From: Candidatus Corynebacterium faecipullorum
GTDB taxonomy: Bacteria > Actinomycetota > Actinomycetes > Mycobacteriales > Mycobacteriaceae
DNA: 14,232 bases
Assembly (NCBI GenBank): GCA_019114925.1
Contig: DXEO01000062.1
Coordinates: forward strand, 1 to 14,232
Reading direction: 5' to 3'
Shown here: in pieces, positions 1 to 6,734 of the stretch
Layout: every line of letters starts with the position of its first letter
How positions within the stretch are numbered: position 1 is the first letter of the stretch
Notes under the pieces: model-generated
What the model saw: the letters and a program-made list of their open reading frames with translations, nothing else
Told to the model about the DNA's origin: nothing
Databases searched by the model: none
Position numbers and translations under genes: made by a program

Positions 1-365
1 CCCAAGGACTTGAGGTAGTCGCGCTTTTCATTGGCGGCAAAACGCACGTACTCGCGGCCCCATTTCGCGCCCCAAAAATCGTGCCGGTCATCTTCGGTCA
101 CCGGGTCGTAGTCTGCGGAATTGGCCCAGTCGCGCCAGGCCAATTCTTCGGAGTCCTTGACCCGCATCATCTTCTGCTCGGGGGAGTCGACATAAAACAG
201 CCCGCCAAGGGACCAGAAGGCCTGGCCGCCCAGGTTATTCCGGTTTTCCTGTTCCAGGAAGATGACGTGCTCGCAGCCCTTGAGGGCCTCGTAGCCGGCG
301 ACCATGCCGGCCACGCCGCTGCCGACGATGATGACGGAGCCCGTGACCGAGTTAGTTTCTTTCAT
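1..365 (-). CDS. FAD-dependent dehydrogenase, KstD/fumarate-reductase flavoprotein type (N-terminal part, cut by window edge)
   Basis: The 121 visible residues begin with a short leader and a dinucleotide-binding fold, VIIVGSGVAGMVAGYEA, in which GSGVAG (about residues 16-21) is the GxGxxG loop that holds the ADP part of FAD. Next comes NNLGGQAFWSLGGLF, the glycine-rich flavin-contacting block typical of FAD-binding dehydrogenases related to 3-ketosteroid-delta1-dehydrogenase and fumarate reductase flavoproteins. Such proteins are usually about 550 residues, so over three quarters lies beyond the left edge. ATG at 365 is the only good start before the glycine motif; I see no clear Shine-Dalgarno sequence. 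It follows paaZ on the same strand after 77 bp, so co-transcription is possible. It is not a known phenylacetate step; its substrate cannot be told from this fragment. Family call firm, substrate unknown. Confidence 0.82.
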   Translation of the reverse strand, partial: MKETNSVTGSVIIVGSGVAGMVAGYEALKGCEHVIFLEQENRNNLGGQAFWSLGGLFYVDSPEQKMMRVKDSEELAWRDWANSADYDPVTEDDRHDFWGAKWGREYVRFAANEKRDYLKSL

Positions 366-398
366 GACAGTAATGATAAAAGAAACCGACGGCGATTC

Positions 399-414
399 TG
401 TGACTTGGCTCGCA
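399..414. promoter_or_regulatory. GlxR-like (CRP/cAMP type) site before the FAD dehydrogenase
   Basis: TGTGACTTGGCTCGCA agrees with TGTGAnnTAnnTCACA at 10 of 12 fixed positions and sits 34 bp upstream of the dehydrogenase start. A partly overlapping inverted repeat, CACAAA-ACCGTC-TTTGTG (413-430), could form a small AT-rich hairpin but has no U-tract, so I do not call it a terminator. The consensus is recalled from corynebacterial literature; binding is inference. Confidence 0.3.
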
Positions 415-442
415 CAAAACCGTCTTTGTGTCGAGGTGTGAC

Positions 443-2503
443 CTAGGCGTAGGTCGTGTTCACCTTCTCCACGAGGGTGAGGACATCGTAGGTCGCCACA
501 ATCTCATCCTCCTGGTTGTAGAGCACGGCGTCCCAGCACACCTCGCCGTAGTCATCGGTCACGCGCGGGGTGATGCGCTTGGCGGTGAGCTCCACGCGAA
601 TGGAATCGTCGTAGGTCACTGGCGTGATGAAGCGCAGGTTCTCCAGGCCGTAGTTGGCCAGAACCGGACCCGGTGCCGGCTCCACGAAGAGGCCCGCGGC
701 CCAGGAGACCAAGAGGTAGCCGTGTGCCACGCGGCGTGGGAAGAAGGGGTTGGCGGTGGCGGCTTCTTCGTCCGTGTGGGCGTAGAAGGTATCGCCGGTC
801 TTCTCCGCGAACTCGAGGATTTCCTCGAGGGAGACGTGGCGCAGGTCGGAGGCGAACTGGTCACCAATCTGCAGCGTGGCCAGGTCTTTTCGGAAGGGGT
901 GGGTGCCCTGGCCGTTTTCCACGTCGGCGCGGGTCACGCGTTGCACGGCCGCGCCGCGGTGCCACTGGCCGGTAATGGCGGTGAGGTGGTCTGGGGTGCC
1001 CTGAACTGCGGTGCGCTGCATGTAGTGCAGGATGCCGCGCACGCCACCCAGCTCTTCGCCGCCACCGGCGCGACCCGGGCCGCCGTGGACGAGGTGCGGG
1101 AGGGGAGAGCCGTGGCCGGTGGAGGTCTTCGCGTCATCGCGATCGAGGAAATGCAGGCGGCCGTGGTGGGCGGCGATGCCGAGCGCATACTCGCGGGTGA
1201 GCTGCGGGTCGTGCGTAATAACGGAGGCGACCAGGGAGCCGGCACCCAGGGCGGCGAGCTCAACGGCCTCGGCGGGAGAGTCGTAGCCCAGGAAGGAGAC
1301 GACGGGGCCGAAGGCCTCGGTGTCGTGCACGGCCGGAGCGCGGTTATCAGTAAAGCGCAGGATGGTGGGGTTAAAGAAGGCGCCCTCGGCCTCCTCGCCG
1401 CCGTAGACAACCTCACCGCCGCCTGCCTTGAGCTTCTCGACGGCCTCCGCGACGTCCGCCTTCTGATCTGCGGAGACCAGCGGGCCCATGGTGGCGGAGG
1501 CATCGCGCGGATCGCCCACGACGACCTTGTCGCGCAGGCGTGCGCTGAGGGCTTCAATGGTGGCGTCGACAAGCGCGTGCGGAACGATGGCGCGGCGGAT
1601 AGCCGTACACTTCTGGCCCGCCTTCGAGGTCATCTCGCCGAAGACTGCCTTGACGAAGGTCTCGAACTCCGGGGAGTCCGCCGTGACATCGGTACCCAGG
1701 ATGGCAGCGTTGAGGGAATCAGCCTCCGCGCTGAACTGGATGCCGCCCTCGATGACGTTGCGGTGCGCACGCAAGGTATTCGCGGTATCGGCAGAGCCGG
1801 TAAAGGCCACGTGGTCGCGGTAATCCAGGTGATCCAGCAGGTCGCGGGCGGAGCCGGAGATGAGCTGCAGGCTGCCTTCCGGAAGGATTCCGGAATCGAT
1901 CATGAGGCGCACGCAGGCCGCGGTGATGTAGCCGGTGGGCGTAGCGGGCTTGACAATGGAGGGCACGCCCGCGATGAAGGCTGGGGCGAACTTCTCCAAC
2001 ATGCCCCAGACGGGGAAGTTAAAGGCGTTGATCTGCACCGCGACGCCAGGGATGGAGGTGTAGATGTGGCGGCCAATAAAGGAGCCGTCCTTGGAGAAGA
2101 CTTCCGCTTCGCCGTCCGGCATGACGGTGGAGTTGGGCATCTCGCGGCGGCCCTTCGAGGAGAAGGTGAACATGGTGGAGATACCGCCGTCGATATCGAC
2201 GAAGTTATCGCGCTTGTTGGCGCCCGCCTTGTTGGCCAGTTCGTAGAGCTCTTCGCGGTGATCCTGGAGGTAAATCGCCAGCTCCTTGAGCTTGAGGGCG
2301 CGCTCGTGGAAGGTGAGCTTCTGCAGTCCGGCGCGCCCAGTGCTGCGGGCATAATTGATGGCACCGGCGATGTCGAGGCCTTCGGCGCTAACCCTGGCGA
2401 CGACGTCACCAGTGGAGGCGTCGTGCACTTCCGCAACGCGCGAGGGGTTGTCCGGGGTGAGCCACTGGCCGGAGAGGTAGCTGGGGACGAGGGCTTCAGT
2501 CAT
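443..2503 (-). CDS. paaZ: PaaZ: oxepin-CoA hydrolase / 3-oxo-5,6-dehydrosuberyl-CoA semialdehyde dehydrogenase
   Basis: A 686-residue bifunctional enzyme, close to the 681 residues of E. coli PaaZ. Residues 1 to about 520 form an NADP-type aldehyde dehydrogenase: INAFNFPVWG with oxyanion Asn162, the VKPA lysine (Lys185), FSAEADSLN with general base Glu260, and GQKCTAIRR with nucleophile Cys299. Residues about 535-686 are a MaoC-like R-hydratase hotdog domain with GDTFYAH, whose Asp571 and His576 match the E. coli pair Asp561/His566. The hydratase domain opens the oxepin-CoA ring; the dehydrogenase domain oxidises the reactive semialdehyde before it cyclises. Both catalytic sets are present, so the enzyme should be fully functional. 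ATG at 2503 has only a distant purine-rich stretch upstream. It is transcribed away from the divergent thioesterase, with a PaaR box between them, separately from the paaA operon. One detail: FFPRRVAHG has Arg where FPGRVAHG is more usual. Confidence 0.96.
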   Translation of the reverse strand: MTEALVPSYLSGQWLTPDNPSRVAEVHDASTGDVVARVSAEGLDIAGAINYARSTGRAGLQKLTFHERALKLKELAIYLQDHREELYELANKAGANKRDNFVDIDGGISTMFTFSSKGRREMPNSTVMPDGEAEVFSKDGSFIGRHIYTSIPGVAVQINAFNFPVWGMLEKFAPAFIAGVPSIVKPATPTGYITAACVRLMIDSGILPEGSLQLISGSARDLLDHLDYRDHVAFTGSADTANTLRAHRNVIEGGIQFSAEADSLNAAILGTDVTADSPEFETFVKAVFGEMTSKAGQKCTAIRRAIVPHALVDATIEALSARLRDKVVVGDPRDASATMGPLVSADQKADVAEAVEKLKAGGGEVVYGGEEAEGAFFNPTILRFTDNRAPAVHDTEAFGPVVSFLGYDSPAEAVELAALGAGSLVASVITHDPQLTREYALGIAAHHGRLHFLDRDDAKTSTGHGSPLPHLVHGGPGRAGGGEELGGVRGILHYMQRTAVQGTPDHLTAITGQWHRGAAVQRVTRADVENGQGTHPFRKDLATLQIGDQFASDLRHVSLEEILEFAEKTGDTFYAHTDEEAATANPFFPRRVAHGYLLVSWAAGLFVEPAPGPVLANYGLENLRFITPVTYDDSIRVELTAKRITPRVTDDYGEVCWDAVLYNQEDEIVATYDVLTLVEKVNTTYA

Positions 2504-2527
2504 AGCGAAAAGTTTGGCCTTTCCATT

Positions 2528-2549
2528 AGTTTCCGAACGGTTGGTCAGT
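2528..2549. promoter_or_regulatory. PaaR operator between paaZ and the divergent thioesterase gene
   Basis: The 22 bp read AGTTTCCG-AACGGT-TGGTCAGT. Against the C. glutamicum PaaR motif as I recall it (ACTnACCG-nnCGnn-CGGTnAGT), 13 of 16 fixed bases agree. It shares the 12-mer GGTTGGTCAGTA (2539-2550) with the paaA operator and the 9-mer CCGAACGGT with the paaK one. It covers the -35 of the thioesterase promoter and, on the other strand, a TTTACT that lines up with the paaA -10, so one bound dimer could silence both directions. Binding is inferred. Confidence 0.62.
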
Positions 2550-2568
2550 AAATACAGGCTAGTATAGT
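2541..2568 (+). promoter_or_regulatory. Predicted promoter of the 138-residue thioesterase
   Basis: TTGGTC (2541-2546) and TATAGT (2563-2568) are separated by 16 bp and give a sigma-A-like promoter pointing to the gene at 2606. The -35 lies inside the PaaR box. The -10 is good; the -35 is only moderate. Confidence 0.4.
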
Positions 2569-2605
2569 CTGCATCACATTTCTAGGAGTAAGTAAGGAGT
2601 ACTGC

Positions 2606-3022
2606 ATGGCCGCAGAAGTATGGAAGATTCAGTTGGGTGAGCTGGATAAAAAGATGGGGGTAGAAATTCTGGAAGAGTCGGCCGAGCGAGTGGTGGCCAC
2701 CATGCCGGTCGAGGGCAATACCCAATCCTTCGGGCTGCTCCACGGCGGCGCCATGGCGTGCCTAGCGGAGGCTGTCGGTAGCTGGGCGGCGGTGATCCAT
2801 GCCTCGACGCTGGGCAAGGTCGCCGTCGGCGTAGACATCAACGCGACGCACCACGCTTCCGGGCGTTCGGGTCTGGTCACGGCGAGGGCCACCGCCATCA
2901 AGCTAGGCAAGACGCTGTGCTCCCACGAGATCGTCATTACAGATGACGAGGGGAGGAGGCTGTGCACGGCGCGCATTACCAACGCGCTCGTGGCGCCTAA
3001 GGACAAGAGGGAGGAGCGCTAG
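2606..3022 (+). CDS. Hotdog-fold acyl-CoA thioesterase (PaaI/YdiI-like), divergent from paaZ
   Basis: A 138-residue single-domain hotdog protein. GNTQSFGLLHGGAMACLAEAVGS (split: GNTQSFGLLHGG at about 37-48, then AMACLAEAVGS) is the core helix region. His46 and Glu55 occupy the places of the oxyanion-side residue and catalytic glutamate of the YdiI/MenI-type thioesterases (E. coli YdiI Glu63). This makes it an acyl- or aryl-CoA hydrolase of a different subgroup from PaaI in this locus, which uses aspartate. ATG at 2606 is supported by AAGGAG at 2594-2599 with a 6-bp spacer. It is back to back with paaZ across a PaaR box, so it is probably induced with the pathway. I infer a rescue role, hydrolysing dead-end CoA esters as PaaY does in Pseudomonas; no paaY is visible here. 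Its stop is 24 bp from the convergent paaH stop. Fold call firm, substrate uncertain. Confidence 0.88.
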   Translation: MAAEVWKIQLGELDKKMGVEILEESAERVVATMPVEGNTQSFGLLHGGAMACLAEAVGSWAAVIHASTLGKVAVGVDINATHHASGRSGLVTARATAIKLGKTLCSHEIVITDDEGRRLCTARITNALVAPKDKREER

Positions 3023-3046
3023 GAAATAGGGGAGGGGGAGCGCGGC

Positions 3047-3898
3047 TTATTCGGAGTAGTCGTAGAAGCCCTTACCGGACTTGCGGCCCAGCTCCCCGCG
3101 GGCGACCATGTCGCGCATCAGCTGCGGCGGGCTAAAACGCTCACCCAGCTGGGACTCGAGGTATTCAGCGATGCCGAGGCGCACATCCAGACCCACGATA
3201 TCGGTCAGCTCCAGCGGGCCGATGGGGAACTTGTAGCCCAGCACCATGGCGTTGTCGATATCGCGCGGCGAGGCCACGCCTTCCTCCACCATGCGGATGG
3301 CCTCAAGCGCAATGGCCACGCCGAGGCGGGAGGAAGCGAAGCCGGGGGCGTCCTTGACCACCACTGCGGTCTTGCCCAGGCCCTCGACCCAACCTTTGGC
3401 CGTGTCCACAAGCGCCTCCGGCGTGGACTCGGCAACAACCACTTCCACCAGCTTGGAGGCCGGGACCGGGTTGAAAAAGTGCAGGCCAATGACGTCGTTG
3501 GGGATGCTCTCTGCCAGCTGGGATACCGACAGCGAGGAGGTATTGGTGGCGACGACGGCCTGCGGGGCCGCTTCGGCGATATCCCGGAAGGCGGCTACCT
3601 TGAGATGCATCGACTCCGGAACCGCTTCAACCACGAGGTTGAAGCCAGCAAAGGCGGAGGCGGCGGTGGAAAAGCTGAGACGCTCATCCCAGGAGTCGAA
3701 GGTGCCCTCCGCGCCGCGGTCGAGGGAGCCGCGGATGGCCTTGTGTACGCGCTCGCGGGCGGCCGCCACGGCATCTTCGTTGATATCCACCACGGTCACG
3801 GACGCGCCGGAGGCTAGGAATGCGTGAGCAATGCCGGCACCCATGCGGCCGCCGCCGAGCACACCAACCTTGGCAGGAACCTGCAGTACTGAGGACAT
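3047..3898 (-). CDS. paaH: PaaH: NAD-dependent (3S)-3-hydroxyadipyl-CoA dehydrogenase
   Basis: A 283-residue short-form 3-hydroxyacyl-CoA dehydrogenase that oxidises 3-hydroxyadipyl-CoA to 3-oxoadipyl-CoA near the end of the pathway. VGVLGGGRMGAG gives the NAD loop (Gly15, Gly17, Gly20), VTVVDIN ends beta-2 with Asp38 that selects NAD, NTSS lies at 119-122, and GLHFFNPVP carries catalytic His140 with Asn143; Glu152 completes the dyad. The C-terminal helical domain ends with GRKSGKGFYDYSE, standard for the family. The frame stays open upstream to 4027, but ATG at 3898 is the right start: AAGGAG lies just before it and the longer version adds 43 residues of low-quality sequence inside paaF. Last gene of the paaA operon, 28 bp after paaF. 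Convergent with the thioesterase, with no clear terminator. Confidence 0.93.
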   Translation of the reverse strand: MSSVLQVPAKVGVLGGGRMGAGIAHAFLASGASVTVVDINEDAVAAARERVHKAIRGSLDRGAEGTFDSWDERLSFSTAASAFAGFNLVVEAVPESMHLKVAAFRDIAEAAPQAVVATNTSSLSVSQLAESIPNDVIGLHFFNPVPASKLVEVVVAESTPEALVDTAKGWVEGLGKTAVVVKDAPGFASSRLGVAIALEAIRMVEEGVASPRDIDNAMVLGYKFPIGPLELTDIVGLDVRLGIAEYLESQLGERFSPPQLMRDMVARGELGRKSGKGFYDYSE

Positions 3899-3926
3899 GA
3901 GTTGACTCTCCTTGTGAGTGGAAGGT

Positions 3927-4694
3927 TTATTTCTTGCGGTCCAGGAAGGCCTGCATCCGCTCAAACTTGGCGGGGGACTCAAAAAGCACGGCCTGGGCGA
4001 TATTGTCCACTGCCGGGTGCGCAGCATCCGGCATAGAGATGAGCTGCTTGGTCAAGCGCACGGCCAACGGGTCTTGTTGGGCAATGCGCCCGGCTAGTTC
4101 TAGGGCGCCGTCGACCAGCGCTTCCGGCTCGTGCAGCTCGCTGACCAGGTGATTGGCCAGTGCCTCCTCGCCGTTGAGGATGCGCCCGGCCAGCAGAATC
4201 TCCTTCGCCAGCGGGGTGCCCACGCACTCCTTGAGGCGCCACGTGGCACCCGCGGCGGCAGCGATACCTAGGCCGGCTTCGGGCTGCCCAAACTTGGCAA
4301 ACGGAGTGGACACGCGGAAGTCCGCGGCCAAGGCCAGCTCCAAGCCGCCGCCGAGGGCGTAGCCGTCCACCGCCGCGATGACGGGGGCAGGCAGGGAGGC
4401 GATGCGGTGGAAGATGGTGGAATTGATGCCGCGGAGTGCATCCTCGCGCCGGCGCTCACGAAGCTGTGCGATATCCGCCCCAGAGGCGAAGATCCCGCGG
4501 GGGCCCTTCGGGGTATCCACCGTGCAGCCGGTGATGATGAGGATGCGGGAATCGGACTCGAGCTGCGCGCAGAGCTCGTGGAACTCTGCCACCATCTGCT
4601 CATCGATGGCATTGCGGACTGCGGGGCGGTTGAGCTTGGCGACGACAATCTCGTCCTTCTCACCGCGCGTTGAAATCTCGATAGCAGTAGTCAT
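3927..4694 (-). CDS. paaF: PaaF: 2,3-dehydroadipyl-CoA hydratase (crotonase family)
   Basis: A 255-residue crotonase. Oxyanion-hole segments are FASGADI (about 69-75) and GYALGGGLELA (111-121). The two hydratase glutamates are both present: Glu119 in GGGLE and Glu139 in FGQPEAGLGI, 20 residues apart as in classical enoyl-CoA hydratase (Glu144/Glu164). That makes it the hydratase of the cluster, in contrast to PaaG. It hydrates 2,3-dehydroadipyl-CoA for PaaH. A short insert, TVDTPKGPRG (about 58-67), lengthens the loop before the first oxyanion segment. ATG at 4694 directly abuts the thiolase stop (TAG-ATG), and GAGAGGG in the thiolase's last codons is the ribosome binding site, so the two genes are probably translationally coupled. 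Confidence 0.9.
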   Translation of the reverse strand: MTTAIEISTRGEKDEIVVAKLNRPAVRNAIDEQMVAEFHELCAQLESDSRILIITGCTVDTPKGPRGIFASGADIAQLRERRREDALRGINSTIFHRIASLPAPVIAAVDGYALGGGLELALAADFRVSTPFAKFGQPEAGLGIAAAAGATWRLKECVGTPLAKEILLAGRILNGEEALANHLVSELHEPEALVDGALELAGRIAQQDPLAVRLTKQLISMPDAAHPAVDNIAQAVLFESPAKFERMQAFLDRKK

Positions 4695-5891
4695 CTACAC
4701 CCTCTCAATCGCAATCGCGGTGCCCTGGCCCACGCCCACGCACATGGTGGCGATGCCGCGGCTGAGCCCATCCGTTTCCAAGCGGTTGAGCAGGGTCAAC
4801 GTGATGCGGGAACCGGAGGAACCCAGCGGGTGGCCCAGCGCGATGGCGCCGCCCCAGGCATTAACTTTGTCCTCATCCAAGCCCAGCTCGCGGATGCAGG
4901 CTAGGGACTGGGAGGCAAAAGCTTCGTTGAGTTCGACGGCATCCACGCTATCCAGCTCCCAGCCGGCGCGCTCCAGCACGTCGCGGGTAGCAGGGATGGG
5001 GCCCGTACCCATGATCTCCGGGCGCACACCGCGCGCGGAGTTGGCCACTACGCGGGCACGTGCGGTCAGGTTGTGCTTCTTGAGGGCCTCGTCGGAGGCA
5101 ACGATGACGCAGGAGGCGCCGTCGTTAAGCGAGGAGGCGTTGCCCGCCGTGGTGACGTCACCCAGGGAGGTCACCGGGCGCAGCTTGGCTAGGACCTCCA
5201 TCGTGGTGCCGGGGCGGGGTCCCTCATCGGTGTCGACGACGGTGACGTTGCCCTTGCGGTCGGTGACCTCGATGGGCACGATTTCCCTGGCAAACTTGCC
5301 GGCTTCGATAGCAGCGAGCGCGCGCTCCTGGGAACGCACGGCGAAGGCATCGGCGTCCTCACGGCTAATACCGAAGACATTGGCCACTTCCTCGGCGGTC
5401 TCCGGCATGGAGTAGGTCATCTTCTCCTGCTCCGCGAACTTCGGGTTGGCAAAGCGCCAGCCAATAGAGGTATCAAAAACCTGGCCTGGCTTGGCAAAAG
5501 GCTTGTTCGGCTTCTCCATGACCCAGGGTGCGCGGGACATGGACTCGACGCCGCCGGCGATGACAATATCCGCCTGGCCGGATTCCACGAGGGCGGTGGC
5601 CAGAGCAATCGAGGACATGCCCGACGCGCACAGGCGGTTGACCGTAATCCCGGGAACGGTGTCCGGGAACCCGGCGAGCAGCCAGGACATGCGGGCAACG
5701 TTGCGGTTTTCCTCGCCGGCGCCGTTGGCGTTGCCGATGATGACTTCATCCACCGCGGAGGGGTCGAGGCCAGCCTCCTGTACCGTCTTTTTGATGGCGG
5801 TGGCCATGAGGTCATCTGGGCGAACCGAGGATAGTGCGCCGCCGTAGCGGCCCACGGGGGTACGGAAGCCGGATACCAGGTATGCAGTCAT
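4695..5891 (-). CDS. paaJ: PaaJ: 3-oxoadipyl-CoA / 3-oxo-5,6-dehydrosuberyl-CoA thiolase
   Basis: A 398-residue degradative thiolase. The acyl-carrying cysteine is Cys88 in NRLCASGMSSIA; NEAFA, GGAIALGHPLGSSGSR (His354) and CVGVGQG (Cys384) complete the active site. In the phenylacetate pathway this enzyme acts twice: it cleaves 3-oxo-5,6-dehydrosuberyl-CoA after PaaZ, and 3-oxoadipyl-CoA at the end, giving succinyl-CoA and acetyl-CoA. The thiolase of the protocatechuate branch (PcaF) is nearly the same protein, so the symbol rests on position in the operon. ATG at 5891 is preceded by AAGGAA. It lies 55 bp after paaG and directly before paaF. Confidence 0.92.
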   Translation of the reverse strand: MTAYLVSGFRTPVGRYGGALSSVRPDDLMATAIKKTVQEAGLDPSAVDEVIIGNANGAGEENRNVARMSWLLAGFPDTVPGITVNRLCASGMSSIALATALVESGQADIVIAGGVESMSRAPWVMEKPNKPFAKPGQVFDTSIGWRFANPKFAEQEKMTYSMPETAEEVANVFGISREDADAFAVRSQERALAAIEAGKFAREIVPIEVTDRKGNVTVVDTDEGPRPGTTMEVLAKLRPVTSLGDVTTAGNASSLNDGASCVIVASDEALKKHNLTARARVVANSARGVRPEIMGTGPIPATRDVLERAGWELDSVDAVELNEAFASQSLACIRELGLDEDKVNAWGGAIALGHPLGSSGSRITLTLLNRLETDGLSRGIATMCVGVGQGTAIAIERV

Positions 5892-5946
5892 GTGATTCCT
5901 TAGCTGTGTGGGTTAGCTGTTGTGTGTTGTGAATGGTCTTGAGGTT

Positions 5947-6723
5947 TTAGCGTCCGCGGAAGACCGGCGGGCGCTTCTCATTGAAAGCGGCGAAGCCTTC
6001 GTAATAGTCCTCGGTATCGCAGAGTTTGCCTTGGGCGGAGTTCTCGGCATCGACGCTGGCCCACAGGCCAGTGCCGTTATCACGGATGTCTTGGACCAGT
6101 GCGCGGCTGGTGAGGAAGGCCTGCGTGGCGCCTTGCGCGGCGCGCTGGGCGATGCCCCGGGTGAACTCCAGCAGCTCCTCTGCAGGTACCGCGCGGGAGA
6201 AGAGGCCAGCGCGCACCGCTTCCGCTCCGGAGATGAGGTCACCAGTGATGATGAGGTCCATCGCGCGGTGCGTTCCTAGGCGCTCGACGAAGAGGGAGTG
6301 CCCGCCTGAATCGAGAGTGGCGCCCAGGTTGGCAAACGGGGAGCCGAACTTGGCATCCTCGGCGACGTACACGACATCACAGGCCAAGGCGAGGCCGAGG
6401 CCCACGCCGAGGCAGGGACCGTGCACGGCGGCGAAGGTGGGCGCAGGGAAATTATCTATCTTCTTGAGCACCGGGGTGACAACGTCCGCGAGGTAGGCGG
6501 TGGCATCGTCTTCACGCGGGTTGAGGCCTTTGATGTTGCGGCCTGCGCAAAAGCCTTTGCCCTCGCCGCGCAGGATGAGCGCGCGGGGCCTAATCTCCGT
6601 GGCTTCATCGAGGGTGCGGGAGAGTTCGGCGAGGTCGTCTTCCGCGAGGGAGTTCAGGGCCTTCGGGTTGTTGAGTACGAGCTCGACGACTCCGGCTTCG
6701 GCGTTGTGGTGAAGGTCGATCAT
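5947..6723 (-). CDS. paaG: PaaG: ring-1,2-epoxyphenylacetyl-CoA isomerase (crotonase family)
   Basis: A 258-residue crotonase-family isomerase that turns the phenylacetyl-CoA 1,2-epoxide into oxepin-CoA. Oxyanion segments are GFCAGRNI (about 57-64) and HGPCLGVGLGLALACD (101-116). The first hydratase glutamate is replaced (GVGLG instead of GGGxE), while Asp138 in TLDSGG is kept, matching the catalytic Asp136 I recall for E. coli PaaG. This pattern separates it from the hydratase PaaF. The frame is open upstream to 6885, but the supported start is ATG at 6723, preceded by AGGAGA at a normal distance. It begins 11 bp after the paaE stop. Placement directly after the epoxidase reductase agrees with its being the next step. 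Confidence 0.9.
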   Translation of the reverse strand: MIDLHHNAEAGVVELVLNNPKALNSLAEDDLAELSRTLDEATEIRPRALILRGEGKGFCAGRNIKGLNPREDDATAYLADVVTPVLKKIDNFPAPTFAAVHGPCLGVGLGLALACDVVYVAEDAKFGSPFANLGATLDSGGHSLFVERLGTHRAMDLIITGDLISGAEAVRAGLFSRAVPAEELLEFTRGIAQRAAQGATQAFLTSRALVQDIRDNGTGLWASVDAENSAQGKLCDTEDYYEGFAAFNEKRPPVFRGR

Positions 6724-6734
6724 GTGTGTTTCTC

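Noticed and set aside
428..2551. A 707-codon open frame opposite paaZ, and other long antisense frames such as 6726-7814, 7868-8602 and 9658-10305
   Set aside because: They mirror genuine genes whose active-site residues are intact. High GC with strong third-position bias keeps opposite frames open; the products look like low-complexity Gly/Ala/Val protein with no known motif.
3016..3043. GCGCT ... AGCGC inverted repeat between the converging thioesterase and paaH stops, considered as a two-way terminator
   Set aside because: Only 5 bp of stem with an 18-nt loop and no T-tract in either direction.
3721..3735. Another CGAGGGAGC resembling the core of the 34-bp repeat
   Set aside because: It is inside the paaH coding region and the similarity stops after nine bases.
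3899..4027. Upstream extension of the PaaH frame to 4027
   Set aside because: It lies inside paaF, has no family similarity, and AAGGAG directly precedes ATG 3898.
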